Under the pieces are notes generated by a model. That model made no database searches and was not told the DNA's origin. It saw only the letters and a program-made list of their open reading frames with translations. The translations under genes and the position numbers were made by a program. Source: Bacteroidales bacterium WCE2008 (GTDB lineage Bacteria > Bacteroidota > Bacteroidia > Bacteroidales > UBA932). From it: a stretch of 64,000 bases of DNA. This document shows, in pieces, positions 24,886-34,558 of the stretch (position 1 is its first letter; each line of letters opens with the position of its first letter). The stretch spans positions 186,001 to 250,000 of the forward strand of contig FUZM01000002.1 of assembly GCA_900167925.1 (NCBI GenBank), written 5' to 3'.

Positions 24886-26061
24886 ATGCCGCGGACAATT
24901 GACACAGATATCAGGTACATAGGTGCCGATGATACCTCGATAGCACTATTCGAAAACCAATACCCTGTTCCTCAGGGCATTTCCTATAACTCATACGTTA
25001 TCTTCGACGAAAAGATCGCCGTGATGGATACCGTCGACGGAAGAAAAGCCGCCGAATGGAAAAAGAATCTGGAAGAGTCCCTGGAAGGACGCGCTCCGGA
25101 TTATCTTGTGGTGCACCATATGGAGCCGGACCATTCCGGACTTATTGCCTGGTTCGCGGAGAGATATCCGGACAGCACGATCGTCGCTTCCGTCAAAGGA
25201 ATCCCCATGCTCTCGCAGTTCTTCGGGGACGCCGATTTCTCGGGCAGGACGCTCGCGGTCAAAGAAGGCGACACCCTCAGCCTGGGACGCCACGAGCTCA
25301 TGTTCGTAATGGCCCCTATGGTCCACTGGCCCGAAGTCATGGTCTCATACGACAAGACTGCCGGGATCCTGTTCTCTGCCGACGCTTTCGGAAAATTCGG
25401 AAATCTCGCCGACTGCGGTTTCTATGATGACGAAGACAAGGACTGGGAGACCGAAGGCGCCAGATATTATTTCAACATCTGCGGCAAATACGGAGTCCAG
25501 GTCCAGATGCTGCTGAAGAAAGCGGCGTCGCTCGATATAAAGACGATCTGCCCTCTGCATGGTCCTGTGATCAGGAAGAATCCGGCAAGATTCGTCGGAC
25601 TCTACAATCGCTGGAGTCTCTACTCCCCTTCCGAGGACGGAGTGCTTGTCGCCCATGCCTCGATCCATGGAGGAACCGCCGCGGCAGCAGAGAAGTTCGC
25701 GGAGATGGTCGGAGAAGGTGCCAGACTGGTCGACCTTACTACCGCAGATCCGTCGGAGGCAGTTTCGCTCGCATTCCGTTACGGTAAGATAGTCCTGGCC
25801 GCCGCGTCCTATGATGCCGGTCTGTTCCCTCCGATGTATGAGTTCCTGCACCACCTGCAGGACAAGAACTGGCAGAAACGTACTGTCGGCTTAATCGAAA
25901 ACGGATCGTGGGGACCTACGGCCGCAAGGGTGATGAAAGAGATGATCGGAGGGATGAAGGAGATTACGCTGGTGGAACCGGTAGTGACGATAAAGAGCCG
26001 TATGAAACCTGCGGACATACCGGCAATGCAGGCGCTTGCCGAAGCAATAAAGAGCAATTAA
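24886..26061 (+). CDS. FprA-type flavodiiron protein
   Basis: The 391-residue A-type flavoprotein reduces oxygen or nitric oxide in anaerobes. The N-terminal metallo-beta-lactamase-like domain has the di-iron motif H78-x-E80-x-D82-H83, a further metal His in PMVHWPEVM, the Asp in FSADAFGKFG and the late His in CPLHGPVIR. The C-terminal flavodoxin domain starts near VLVAHASIHGGTAAAAEKF. There is no rubredoxin extension, so an external donor is needed. It ends 16 bases before the V-ATPase E subunit and is probably in the same transcript, linking oxygen defence with the ion-motive island. Confidence 0.93.
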   Translation: MPRTIDTDIRYIGADDTSIALFENQYPVPQGISYNSYVIFDEKIAVMDTVDGRKAAEWKKNLEESLEGRAPDYLVVHHMEPDHSGLIAWFAERYPDSTIVASVKGIPMLSQFFGDADFSGRTLAVKEGDTLSLGRHELMFVMAPMVHWPEVMVSYDKTAGILFSADAFGKFGNLADCGFYDDEDKDWETEGARYYFNICGKYGVQVQMLLKKAASLDIKTICPLHGPVIRKNPARFVGLYNRWSLYSPSEDGVLVAHASIHGGTAAAAEKFAEMVGEGARLVDLTTADPSEAVSLAFRYGKIVLAAASYDAGLFPPMYEFLHHLQDKNWQKRTVGLIENGSWGPTAARVMKEMIGGMKEITLVEPVVTIKSRMKPADIPAMQALAEAIKSN

Positions 26062-26077
26062 ACAAAACAAATTATAT

Positions 26078-26686
26078 ATGCAGGATAAATTACAGGAGTT
26101 GACAGACAAGCTTTTCAACGAAGGTCTGTCTAAAGGAAAGCAGGAAGGAGAAGCCCTGCTCGCAGATGCCCGCAAGAAGGCTGACGCTATCGTCCGCGAT
26201 GCCAAGAAGCAGGCAGAGGCGATAATAGAGCAGGCTAACAAGGATGCCGAAGACCTCAAGGTAAAAGTCGGAAGCGATCTCAAGATGGCTTCTTCCCAGG
26301 CTTTGCAGGCTACTAAGAAAGACATCGAGAATCTGGTGATTTCCAGCCTCTCCGACAAGGAAGTGGCAGGAGTTCTCTCCTCAGAAGATTTCGTCAAGGG
26401 CGTCATTTCGGCCGTTGCCGAGAAATTCAGCACACAGGAGGCGGCAGATCTCGACATCGTACTTCCGGAGTCCATGAAATCGTCTCTCGAGCCGTTCATC
26501 CAGAACGAACTCTCAAAGAAATTCAGGAACGGAATCAACGCGACTTTCTCCAAGAAGATCGCAGGCGGTTTCACGATAGGACCGAAGGACGGAAGCTATT
26601 TCATCAGTCTTACTGACGAGACATTCAAGAGTCTTATCAGCGAATATCTCAGACCTGTAACCAGAAAACTCCTTTTCGGCGAATAA
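26078..26686 (+). CDS. V-type ATP synthase subunit E
   Basis: The 202-residue peripheral-stalk subunit holds the A3B3 headpiece against rotation. Its N-terminal half is a long Ala/Lys-rich coiled coil (LLADARKKADAIVRDAKKQA, ANKDAEDLKVKVG). The C-terminal globular part ends in a beta-rich GGFTIGPKDGSYFISLTDE segment. It is the first gene of the ATPase cluster, and its stop overlaps the start of the DUF2764 gene by one base. Sequence is variable in this family, so the call rests on coiled-coil layout and position. Confidence 0.85.
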   Translation: MQDKLQELTDKLFNEGLSKGKQEGEALLADARKKADAIVRDAKKQAEAIIEQANKDAEDLKVKVGSDLKMASSQALQATKKDIENLVISSLSDKEVAGVLSSEDFVKGVISAVAEKFSTQEAADLDIVLPESMKSSLEPFIQNELSKKFRNGINATFSKKIAGGFTIGPKDGSYFISLTDETFKSLISEYLRPVTRKLLFGE

Positions 26687-27285
26687 TGGATAATTATCAG
26701 TACATAATCGCCTCCCTTCCCGTACCTGACAAGGACGTCAAGCCCGGAGATGCATCCAGAAGCGCAGAATTACTCGCTTTCATACGCGAGCACTGTTCCG
26801 CTAAGGACAACGAGCTGCTGGATCTTCTTCTCGACGGTTATGACGAAAGCAGGCTCGGACCTGAATTCTACGACAAGGCGCTTGCTTGCTCAAGCAACTT
26901 CATCAGGGAATTCTTCACATTCGACCTGCGCGTCCGCAATGCCAAGGTAAGGTTCCTTAACAAGGCACTCGACCGTCCGGAGTCCCAGGATATCTTCCTG
27001 GAGCCTGAAGGCGAGTTCCCGGAGGCCGCCAGACTCGGGACTGTACTCGAAGACAGCGATATCCTCCGCAGGGAAAGAGGTCTTGACGATCTCATGTGGG
27101 CTAAAATCGACGAGATTTTGATCTTCGATTATTTTGATATCGATGTAATCCTCGGTTTCGTGGCCAAGATGAAGATCGCCGACAGATGGCTGCTCCTCGA
27201 CGAGCAGGCCGGACGAGAGATGTTCCGCCGTCTTGTCCAGGATATCCGCGGCACATTCAAGGGAGTTGAGTATAATGAAAAATAA
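26686..27285 (+). CDS. DUF2764 protein, putative V-ATPase subunit C equivalent
   Basis: The 199-residue protein starts NYQYIIASLPVPDKDVKPGD, typical of DUF2764, a family found between the E and A subunit genes in bacterial V-ATPase operons of Bacteroidetes, Chlamydiae and spirochaetes. It is mostly helical, with EFFTFDLRVRNAKVRFLN and DYFDIDVILGFVAKMKIADRW blocks. The position is that of subunit C, the funnel that couples the central stalk to the membrane rotor, so I infer it fills that role. No direct proof is in the sequence. It is coupled to E by a one-base overlap. Confidence 0.75.
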   Translation: MDNYQYIIASLPVPDKDVKPGDASRSAELLAFIREHCSAKDNELLDLLLDGYDESRLGPEFYDKALACSSNFIREFFTFDLRVRNAKVRFLNKALDRPESQDIFLEPEGEFPEAARLGTVLEDSDILRRERGLDDLMWAKIDEILIFDYFDIDVILGFVAKMKIADRWLLLDEQAGREMFRRLVQDIRGTFKGVEYNEK

Positions 27286-27297
27286 TAATAGACAGAT

Positions 27298-29052
27298 ATG
27301 AAGACAAAAGGTATAGTAACGGGTATCGTATCCAACCTTGTGACTGTGCTGGTAGACGGACCTGTTGCCGAGAATGAGCTTTGCTATATCAGCATGGGAG
27401 ATACCAGGCTGATGGCCGAGGTCATCAAGGTCAACGGCAAGAACGCGCAGATCCAGGTATTCGAAAGCACCCGTGGCCTTAAGAACGGAGACTCCGTGGA
27501 GTTCGAAGGAAAGATGCTCGAGATCACTCTCGGTCCGGGCCTGCTTTCCAGCGTATATGACGGTCTCCAGAACGACCTTACCACGATGGAAGGCGTTTTC
27601 CTCAAGAGAGGAGAATATACAGATCCGCTGGACAGAGAGAAACTCTGGGCATTCACCCCTATCGCCAAGCCGGGCGACAAAGTTGCCGCAGCCGACTGGC
27701 TGGGCGAGGTGAAGGAAGGATGGCTGCCTCATAAAATCATGGTGCCGTTCTCCTTCAAGGGAGAATTCACCGTCAAGAGCATCGTTCCGGCCGGCGAGTA
27801 TAATGTTGACCATGTAATCGCAGTCCTGACAGCCGCCGACGGCGAGGATGTCGACGTAACCATGACCCAGAAATGGCCTGTCAAAGTCGCTGTAAGAGCA
27901 TACAGGGAGAAACCGAGACCGGACAAGATCATGGAGACCGGAGTCCGCGTAATCGACTCCTTCAACCCTATCGCCGAGGGAGGTACGGGCTTCATCCCGG
28001 GACCGTTCGGCTGCGGAAAGACAGTGCTCCAGCATGCCATCGCAAAGCAGGGCGAGGCCGATGTCATAGTCATGGCAGCCTGCGGAGAGCGTGCCAACGA
28101 GGTCGTCGAGATCTTCACCGAATTCCCGGAACTGATCGACCCTCATACCGGCCGTCACCTGATGGAGCGTACCACCATCATCTGCAACACCTCCAACATG
28201 CCTGTAGCCGCGCGAGAGGCATCCGTTTACACGGCAATGACGATCTGCGAGTATTACAGGGCCATGGGACTGCGCTGTCTGCTTCTCGCCGACTCTACAT
28301 CCCGCTGGGCCCAGGCTCTCCGCGAGATGTCCAACCGAATGGAGGAACTCCCGGGTGCCGACGCCTTCCCTGTCGATCTGTCCGCTATCATCTCGAACTT
28401 CTACTCCCGCGCCGGTATGGTCATACTTAACAACGGCCAGCGCGGCGCAGTAACATTCATAGGAACGGTATCCCCTGCCGGAGGTAACCTCAAGGAGCCT
28501 GTGACGGAGTCTACCAAGAAGGCCGCCCGCTGCTTCTACGCCCTCGAGCAGAACCGCGCCGACCAGAAGAGATATCCGGCCGTCAACCCTATCGACTCTT
28601 ATTCCAAGTATCTGGAGTATCCGGAGATCCGCGAATATCTCGACGCTACGGTTGAGAAAGGCTGGGTAGAGAAGATCGGTAAAGCCAAGAATCTGGTGCT
28701 CAGAGGCCGCGAAGCCAATGACCAGATCAACATTCTCGGTGACGACGGCGTGCCTATGAGCTACCACGAGACATTCTGGAAATCGGAACTTATCGACTTC
28801 TGTTTCCTGCAGCAGGACGGCTTCGATCCGATCGACAGCCTCTGCCCTATCGAAAGGCAGAAATATATGCTCGACCTTCTCCTTGATATCTGCGACAAGG
28901 AGTTCACATTCGACGATTACGAGCAGTGCCGCAACTACTTCAAGAACGTCATCAACGTAATCAAGCAGATGAACTACTCTGAGTTCCACAGCGAGGACTT
29001 CGAGAAATATAATGTTGAACTGAAAAAACTTATCGAGGAAAATGGCAAATAA
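27298..29052 (+). CDS. V-type ATP synthase catalytic subunit A
   Basis: The 584-residue catalytic subunit has the P-loop GPFGCGKT near residues 235-242 and the A-specific non-homologous insertion before it. ADSTSRWAQALREMSNRMEE and the ATP-site EFPEL and YPAVNPIDSYSKY motifs follow. It hydrolyses or makes ATP at the A-B interface. Its last 11 bases overlap the start of subunit B, showing translational coupling. The V/A-type architecture separates it from F-type beta subunits. Confidence 0.96.
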   Translation: MKTKGIVTGIVSNLVTVLVDGPVAENELCYISMGDTRLMAEVIKVNGKNAQIQVFESTRGLKNGDSVEFEGKMLEITLGPGLLSSVYDGLQNDLTTMEGVFLKRGEYTDPLDREKLWAFTPIAKPGDKVAAADWLGEVKEGWLPHKIMVPFSFKGEFTVKSIVPAGEYNVDHVIAVLTAADGEDVDVTMTQKWPVKVAVRAYREKPRPDKIMETGVRVIDSFNPIAEGGTGFIPGPFGCGKTVLQHAIAKQGEADVIVMAACGERANEVVEIFTEFPELIDPHTGRHLMERTTIICNTSNMPVAAREASVYTAMTICEYYRAMGLRCLLLADSTSRWAQALREMSNRMEELPGADAFPVDLSAIISNFYSRAGMVILNNGQRGAVTFIGTVSPAGGNLKEPVTESTKKAARCFYALEQNRADQKRYPAVNPIDSYSKYLEYPEIREYLDATVEKGWVEKIGKAKNLVLRGREANDQINILGDDGVPMSYHETFWKSELIDFCFLQQDGFDPIDSLCPIERQKYMLDLLLDICDKEFTFDDYEQCRNYFKNVINVIKQMNYSEFHSEDFEKYNVELKKLIEENGK

Positions 29053-30361
29053 GGCATATCAGAAAGTATATACGCAGCTGGAAGCCATCACAAAGGCTAC
29101 CGTAGCCCTCAAGGCTGACGGCGTATCGAACGACGAGCTTGCCATTGTGGACGGCAGGCTGGCCCAGGTCGTAAGGACCAAGGGCAACACGGTTACGATG
29201 CAGGTGTTCTCCGGAACGGAAGGCATCCCGACCAATGCAGAAGTCGCATTCCTCGGCAACCCTCCTACCCTGAAAGTCAGCGACGCCCTTTCGGGCCGTT
29301 TCTTCGACGCATACGGACGCCCGATAGACGGAGGTCCTGAAATCGAAGGCGAGGAGCGCCAGATTGGCGGACCTTCAGTAAACCCATACAAGAGACGTCA
29401 GCCGTCCCAGCTGATCCCTACCGGTATCGCTGGAATCGACCTTAACAATACGATAGTGTCAGGCCAGAAGATTCCGTTCTTCGCCGATCCTGACCAGCCA
29501 TACAACCAGGTAATGGCAGACGTTGCCCTCCGCGCGGACGTGGACAAGATCATCCTCGGAGGCATGGGCCTCTCGAACGACGATTATCTCTTCTTCCGCC
29601 ATTCATTCGAGGCAGCGGGAGCTCTCGAGAAGATCATCAGTTTCGTGAATACGACCGAGGAGCCGCCTGTAGAGCGACTGCTCATCCCTGACATGGCGCT
29701 TACGGCCGCAGAGTATTTCGCCGTGGACAAGAACGAGAAAGTGCTCGTCCTGCTTACGGACATGACCCTCTACGCCGACGCCCTCTCGATCGTGTCCAAC
29801 CGTATGGACCAGATCCCTTCAAAGGATTCCATGCCTGGTTCCCTCTATTCGGACCTCGCAAAAATCTACGAGAAGGCCGTGCAGCTTCCTTCCGGCGGAT
29901 CTATCACCATCATCGCGGTTACGACCCTGAACGACGGTGATATCACCCACGCTATCCCGGACAACACCGGATACATTACCGAAGGTCAGCTCTTCCTCCG
30001 TGCGGATTCGGATTCAGGAAAAGTCATCATCGACCCGTTCCGTTCCCTCTCCCGACTCAAACAGCTCGTGCAGGGAAAGAAGACCCGCGAGGACCACAGC
30101 CAGGTCATGAACGCAGGAGTACGTCTCTATGCAGACGCCCAGAACGCGAAGACCAAGCTCGAGAACGGTTTCGATCTCTCGGATTATGACCACCGTTGTC
30201 TCAAATATGCCAAAGAATACGCTACAAGGCTTCTCTCCATCGATGTCAACATCAAGATTGACGAAATGCTCGATACTGCATGGGAGCTCTTCGGCAAGTA
30301 TTTCTCAAAGGCAGAGACAGGTATAAAACAGGCCCTGATAGACAAATACTGGAAGGCATAA
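29042..30361 (+). CDS. V-type ATP synthase subunit B
   Basis: The 439-residue non-catalytic nucleotide-binding subunit lacks a P-loop. It has the family blocks PIDGGPEIEGEERQIGG, QLIPTGIAGIDLNNTIVSGQKIPFF, LLTDMTLYADALSIVSNRMDQIPSKDSMPGSLYSDLAKIYEKA and TLNDGDITHAIPDNTGYITEGQ in part. It alternates with A in the head ring. It overlaps A by 11 bases and precedes D by 4. Confidence 0.95.
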   Translation: MANKAYQKVYTQLEAITKATVALKADGVSNDELAIVDGRLAQVVRTKGNTVTMQVFSGTEGIPTNAEVAFLGNPPTLKVSDALSGRFFDAYGRPIDGGPEIEGEERQIGGPSVNPYKRRQPSQLIPTGIAGIDLNNTIVSGQKIPFFADPDQPYNQVMADVALRADVDKIILGGMGLSNDDYLFFRHSFEAAGALEKIISFVNTTEEPPVERLLIPDMALTAAEYFAVDKNEKVLVLLTDMTLYADALSIVSNRMDQIPSKDSMPGSLYSDLAKIYEKAVQLPSGGSITIIAVTTLNDGDITHAIPDNTGYITEGQLFLRADSDSGKVIIDPFRSLSRLKQLVQGKKTREDHSQVMNAGVRLYADAQNAKTKLENGFDLSDYDHRCLKYAKEYATRLLSIDVNIKIDEMLDTAWELFGKYFSKAETGIKQALIDKYWKA

Positions 30362-30365
30362 GTTT

Positions 30366-30971
30366 ATGGCAATAAGATTTCAATATAACAAGACTTCGCT
30401 GAACAATCTTGGCAAGCAGCTCAAGATGAGGCAGAAGGCGCTCCCTACTCTCCAGAGCAAGGAAAGCGCCCTGCGTCTGGAGGTGCGCAAGGCCAAGGAC
30501 TATTCCGCCAGACTTGTCGCTGATCTCGATGCCGCCCTCAAGAAATACGACTATCTCGCAGCCCTTTGGAACGAATTCGATCCCGGACTTATATCGATAA
30601 CGGATGTCCAGCTGGAGACAGTCAAGCTCGCCGGAGTCAAGACTCCTGCGCTTAAAGGTATAAGCTACGAGATCCGTCCGTTCAACGCTTTCGTCAAACC
30701 GGCTTGGTTCGCCGATGGCGTGGCTATACTGAAGGATCTTTCCCGGCTCGGGATAGAGTCAGAGGTATATCTTGAGAAGAGCCGTATTCTGGAGTACCAT
30801 AGGAAGAAGACGACCCAGAAGGTCAATCTTTACGAGAAGGTACAGATTCCGGGGTACAAGGAGGCTATCAGAAAGATCAAGCGATATATGGAGGACGAGG
30901 AAAACCTCAGCAAAGCTTCGTCTAAGATAGTAAAGAGCCGTCATGCGGCTGAAGAGGAGGAACAAGTATGA
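30366..30971 (+). CDS. V-type ATP synthase subunit D
   Basis: The 201-residue central-stalk subunit forms the rotating coiled coil inside the A3B3 ring. It opens with YNKTSLNNLGKQLKMRQKAL. A long helix (LPTLQSKESALRLEVRKA) and a second C-terminal helix (KVNLYEKVQIPGYKEAIRKIKRYM) follow, with a short mid region. Its stop overlaps the start of subunit I (ATGA), so the two are co-translated. No separate subunit F gene is seen. Confidence 0.9.
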   Translation: MAIRFQYNKTSLNNLGKQLKMRQKALPTLQSKESALRLEVRKAKDYSARLVADLDAALKKYDYLAALWNEFDPGLISITDVQLETVKLAGVKTPALKGISYEIRPFNAFVKPAWFADGVAILKDLSRLGIESEVYLEKSRILEYHRKKTTQKVNLYEKVQIPGYKEAIRKIKRYMEDEENLSKASSKIVKSRHAAEEEEQV

Positions 30972-32800
30972 TAGACAAAATGACTAAATACTCCTTCATT
31001 CTCCTTCGCGGAGAAGAAGCTGACTTCCTCGCCAAGCTGCAGGAATTGGGTGTCGTGGATATCACGAGATCCGCCAAGCCGGTTGATGGAAAATCCGCCG
31101 GGATGCTGGAAAGGATCGCCCTTCTCGAGCATACGGCTGCGAAACTGGAGAAAATCGATTTCTCAAAGGATGGCGATTTCAATGAGGTCGTTTCCCGAAA
31201 CAGGATACTCTCTCCCGATACCGACGCCACGGCCCTCTATCCTGAGGCTTTGGCGAGGCTGAAGGAATATACGGCCCAGCTCTCTGTCGCAGAGAAGGAA
31301 AAGGAATATCTCTGTCACTGGGGCAACTTCGACGCCGAGAAACTGCATGGACTGGAAGACCTCGGGCTTAAACTCAGGTATTACCAGATTTCGCTCAACA
31401 AGTTCGATCCTGAGTGGAAGAATCAGGTAGCTCTGTACGAAGTGACCAGAGATGCAGACTATATCTGGTTCGTCACAATATCGGACGATCCGGAGTATTC
31501 TTTCCCGGTAAAGGAAAGTCCGGCTCCCGGAACGACTTCGATGGAAAAAGCCGAGGAGATCGAACGGCTCAAACGTGAGATAGTCTCTGCCAAGGCAGAC
31601 CTTCAGGCTCTCAAGGATATGGTACCATCTCTGCGGAAAGAGAAGCAGGGACTGGTTTCCGGTCTTGACATGTACTTCGCCGAGATATCTCCGGAGAAGG
31701 CAGCCGAGGATCATATTCTCGTATTCGAGGGCTTCGCTCCGGAAGAAGAAGACAACCGGCTCGAGAGAGCTTTTAACGAGCTTGGCATATTCTACCTTAA
31801 GGATAAAGCAAGACTCGAGGACAACCCGCCTATCAAGCTGAACAACAACAGTTTCACAAAGCACTTCACGGTCATTACCGATATGTTCGGACGTCCGGGA
31901 TACAACGAATATGACCCTACTCCGATGATATCCATATTCTTCCTGTTGTTCTTCGCTATGTGTATGGGAGATGCCGGATACGGAATAATCTTCATGATTC
32001 TCGGTCTTTTCATGCGCAAGAACAAGGACTTGTCTTCTACGGCTCCGCTGGTGATGATCCTCGGAGCAGGAACCTTCATCATCGGCATCGTACTCCATAC
32101 CTTCTTCGGAATGGACATGAAGGAATGGTCCTTCCTTCCAGACTGGATTCGAAGGATCATGCTCCCGGCGGAAGCGCTTGGCTACGATGCAGGCATGGTA
32201 ATGGCAATTGTAGTCGGTGTTATCCATATCAGCGTCGCTATGATCGTCAAGACATATATGGCGACGAAGAACAATGGTTTCCTGAACTCTCTGGGGACCT
32301 GGGGATGGACTCTGCTTATAGTTGGCGGAGTGGTAGTCGGCGGACTGTCTCTTACTGAAGTACTTGACTCCGAAGTTACGAAATGGGTAATAATCGCCCT
32401 TGGAATAATCTCCGCAGTAGGTATCTTCCTGTTCAATGATATCCACAAGAATCCTCTTGTCAACATCGGTTCGGGACTCTGGGCGACTTATAATACCGCC
32501 AGCGGATTGCTCGGAGACGTACTAAGCTACCTCCGACTCTATGCCCTCGGTCTTGCCGGCGGCAAGCTCGGCGGAGCGTTCAATATGCTTGGAGATATGG
32601 TATTAGGAGACGGAAGCAATCCTATAGGCTGGCTTTTTTGCCCAATTCTGCTTATTGTCGGCCATACGATCAATATTGCCCTCTGCTCTCTTGGAGCCTT
32701 CGTACACCCTCTCCGTCTTAACTTCCTGGAGTTCTTCAAGAATTCAGGATATGAAGGAAGCGGAAGAAAATATAAACCTTTAGAACAAATCAATAATTAA
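30968..32800 (+). CDS. V-type ATP synthase subunit I (a-type)
   Basis: The 610-residue membrane stator forms the ion path next to the rotor. The N-terminal half (1-300) is a cytoplasmic arm with coiled coils (EEIERLKREIVSAKADLQAL). The C-terminal half has about seven to eight spans, with FFLLFFAMCMGDAGYG, GDVLSYLRLYALGLAGGKLG (the conserved Arg-bearing segment) and GHTINIALCSLGAFVHPLRLNF. Length and order fit bacterial NtpI. It is followed by the rotor gene after 15 bases. Confidence 0.95.
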   Translation: MIDKMTKYSFILLRGEEADFLAKLQELGVVDITRSAKPVDGKSAGMLERIALLEHTAAKLEKIDFSKDGDFNEVVSRNRILSPDTDATALYPEALARLKEYTAQLSVAEKEKEYLCHWGNFDAEKLHGLEDLGLKLRYYQISLNKFDPEWKNQVALYEVTRDADYIWFVTISDDPEYSFPVKESPAPGTTSMEKAEEIERLKREIVSAKADLQALKDMVPSLRKEKQGLVSGLDMYFAEISPEKAAEDHILVFEGFAPEEEDNRLERAFNELGIFYLKDKARLEDNPPIKLNNNSFTKHFTVITDMFGRPGYNEYDPTPMISIFFLLFFAMCMGDAGYGIIFMILGLFMRKNKDLSSTAPLVMILGAGTFIIGIVLHTFFGMDMKEWSFLPDWIRRIMLPAEALGYDAGMVMAIVVGVIHISVAMIVKTYMATKNNGFLNSLGTWGWTLLIVGGVVVGGLSLTEVLDSEVTKWVIIALGIISAVGIFLFNDIHKNPLVNIGSGLWATYNTASGLLGDVLSYLRLYALGLAGGKLGGAFNMLGDMVLGDGSNPIGWLFCPILLIVGHTINIALCSLGAFVHPLRLNFLEFFKNSGYEGSGRKYKPLEQINN

Positions 32801-33244
<444 letters not shown>

Positions 33245-33268
33245 ACAGGAAAAACAATAAAAAAATTG

Positions 33269-33311
33269 ATAGCTGTCCTTCCATTTACGGGAAGGACAGC
33301 TATTGTTTTTA
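33269..33311 (+). terminator. Terminator of the V-ATPase operon
   Basis: A perfect 14-bp stem (ATAGCTGTCCTTCC, 33269-33282, with 33290-33303) has a 7-base loop and is followed by TGTTTTT. The next gene's -33 TTG overlaps its right arm. Confidence 0.92.
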
Positions 33312-33332
33312 GACTAAAGTTCAGTATATTTG
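33303..33332 (+). promoter_or_regulatory. Promoter of the GltD-like oxidoreductase gene
   Basis: TTG (33303-33305), 19 bases and TATATTTG (33325-33332) lie 25 bases before the ATG at 33358. ACTAAAGT occurs twice around it (33313-33320, 33343-33350), 30 bases apart. Confidence 0.75.
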
Positions 33333-33357
33333 CATTAGTTGTACTAAAGTATATAAA

Positions 33358-34539
33358 ATGAACGCAGAAGCATCACGCTGTCTTCTTTGCAAAAAACCTA
33401 AATGCTCCGAGGCTTGTCCGGTCCACACCGACGTCCCCTCGGCAATGAAGCTTTACCGCGAAGGAAACCTTACCGACGCGGCTAAAATGCTCTTCGAGAA
33501 TAATCCCCTCTCGGCAATAACCAGTCAGGTTTGTGACTGGCAGATTTTCTGCAAAGGCCATTGCGTGCTAAACGCCCGGAAAATGCCGGTAAGATGGTAT
33601 GAGATAGAGCAGGAGATTTCCATGTCCTATCTTCCGGAGGCACACATCGAAATCGACGTGCCTGACAACGGCAAGAAAGTCGCTGTCATTGGTGCAGGAC
33701 CCTGTGGCATAGCCGCTTCAATGTGGCTGCGCAAAAAGGGAGTCTCAGTAACCCTCTATGACTCTTTCGACAGAGTCGGAGGCGTACTAAGGTATGGTAT
33801 TCCGGACTTCAGGCTGGACAAGAAATATGTCGATGCCTATGAAAGGATACTCAATGAGATCGGAGTCGTTTTTGTCGGGAACACTACTCTTGGCAAGGAG
33901 ATTACCATCGAGAGCCTCCGCAAGGAATTCGATGCCATTCTCGTAGCCGCAGGAGCGTGGGTGGCAAAAGAGATGAGGATCCCTGGAGAGGATCTCCCCG
34001 GAGTGCTTCACGCGCTTGAATTCCTGAAGGAACCGTCAGCATACGAGCTCGGGAAGAATGTGATAGTGATCGGAGGCGGAAACGTTGCAATGGACGCTTG
34101 CCGCACCGCGATCCGCAGAGGCTGCGACACTACAGTCGTCTACCGCAAGACTTTCGAGAATATGCCGGCAAACCATCTGGAAGTAGAAGAAGCCCAGGCG
34201 GAAGGCGTGAAATTCCGCGTATTTGAAGTCCCGGTCGAAGTCCGGAAGGATGGAGACAGGATTTATGCGATTCTTCGTAATTGTGAGAATTACGAGACCG
34301 AAGATGGCAAGATCAATACCCGAGTAATTGAGGGGACAGACCATGAGCTCGACTTCGATACAATGATTGTAGCTGTAAGCGAAAAAGCCGACAAGAGCAT
34401 TCTTGACGGATATGACCACGATGAGAACCCTGATATTTTCAAGGCTGGAGATTATTTTTATGGTCCTAGAACTGTTGTCGAAGCCGTCCAGTCCGCGAAA
34501 CTGGCTGTAGCCGATATGATAAGCTATCTGCAAGTTTAG
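33358..34539 (+). CDS. NAD(P)/FAD oxidoreductase, GltD/NfnB-like
   Basis: The 393-residue flavoprotein has an N-terminal iron-sulfur domain with C8-x2-C11-x4-C16-x3-C20 and a second cluster (QVCDWQIFCKGHC). An FAD-binding GAGPCGIAAS motif near residue 118 and an NAD(P)-binding GGGNVAMDACRTA motif follow. This is the layout of the small subunit of glutamate synthase and of NADH-dependent ferredoxin:NADP oxidoreductase subunits. No large glutamate synthase gene or NfnA partner is adjacent, and it is shorter than most GltD proteins, so the electron partner is unknown. It shares the strand with the acyltransferase 19 bases downstream, perhaps as one transcript. Confidence 0.85.
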   Translation: MNAEASRCLLCKKPKCSEACPVHTDVPSAMKLYREGNLTDAAKMLFENNPLSAITSQVCDWQIFCKGHCVLNARKMPVRWYEIEQEISMSYLPEAHIEIDVPDNGKKVAVIGAGPCGIAASMWLRKKGVSVTLYDSFDRVGGVLRYGIPDFRLDKKYVDAYERILNEIGVVFVGNTTLGKEITIESLRKEFDAILVAAGAWVAKEMRIPGEDLPGVLHALEFLKEPSAYELGKNVIVIGGGNVAMDACRTAIRRGCDTTVVYRKTFENMPANHLEVEEAQAEGVKFRVFEVPVEVRKDGDRIYAILRNCENYETEDGKINTRVIEGTDHELDFDTMIVAVSEKADKSILDGYDHDENPDIFKAGDYFYGPRTVVEAVQSAKLAVADMISYLQV

Positions 34540-34558
34540 AAGAACAAAGGATACTCTA

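Noticed and set aside
26890..28989. 699-codon frame opposite V-ATPase subunits
   Set aside because: It is the mirror of the DUF2764 and subunit A genes in a codon-biased region and shows no recognisable protein motif.
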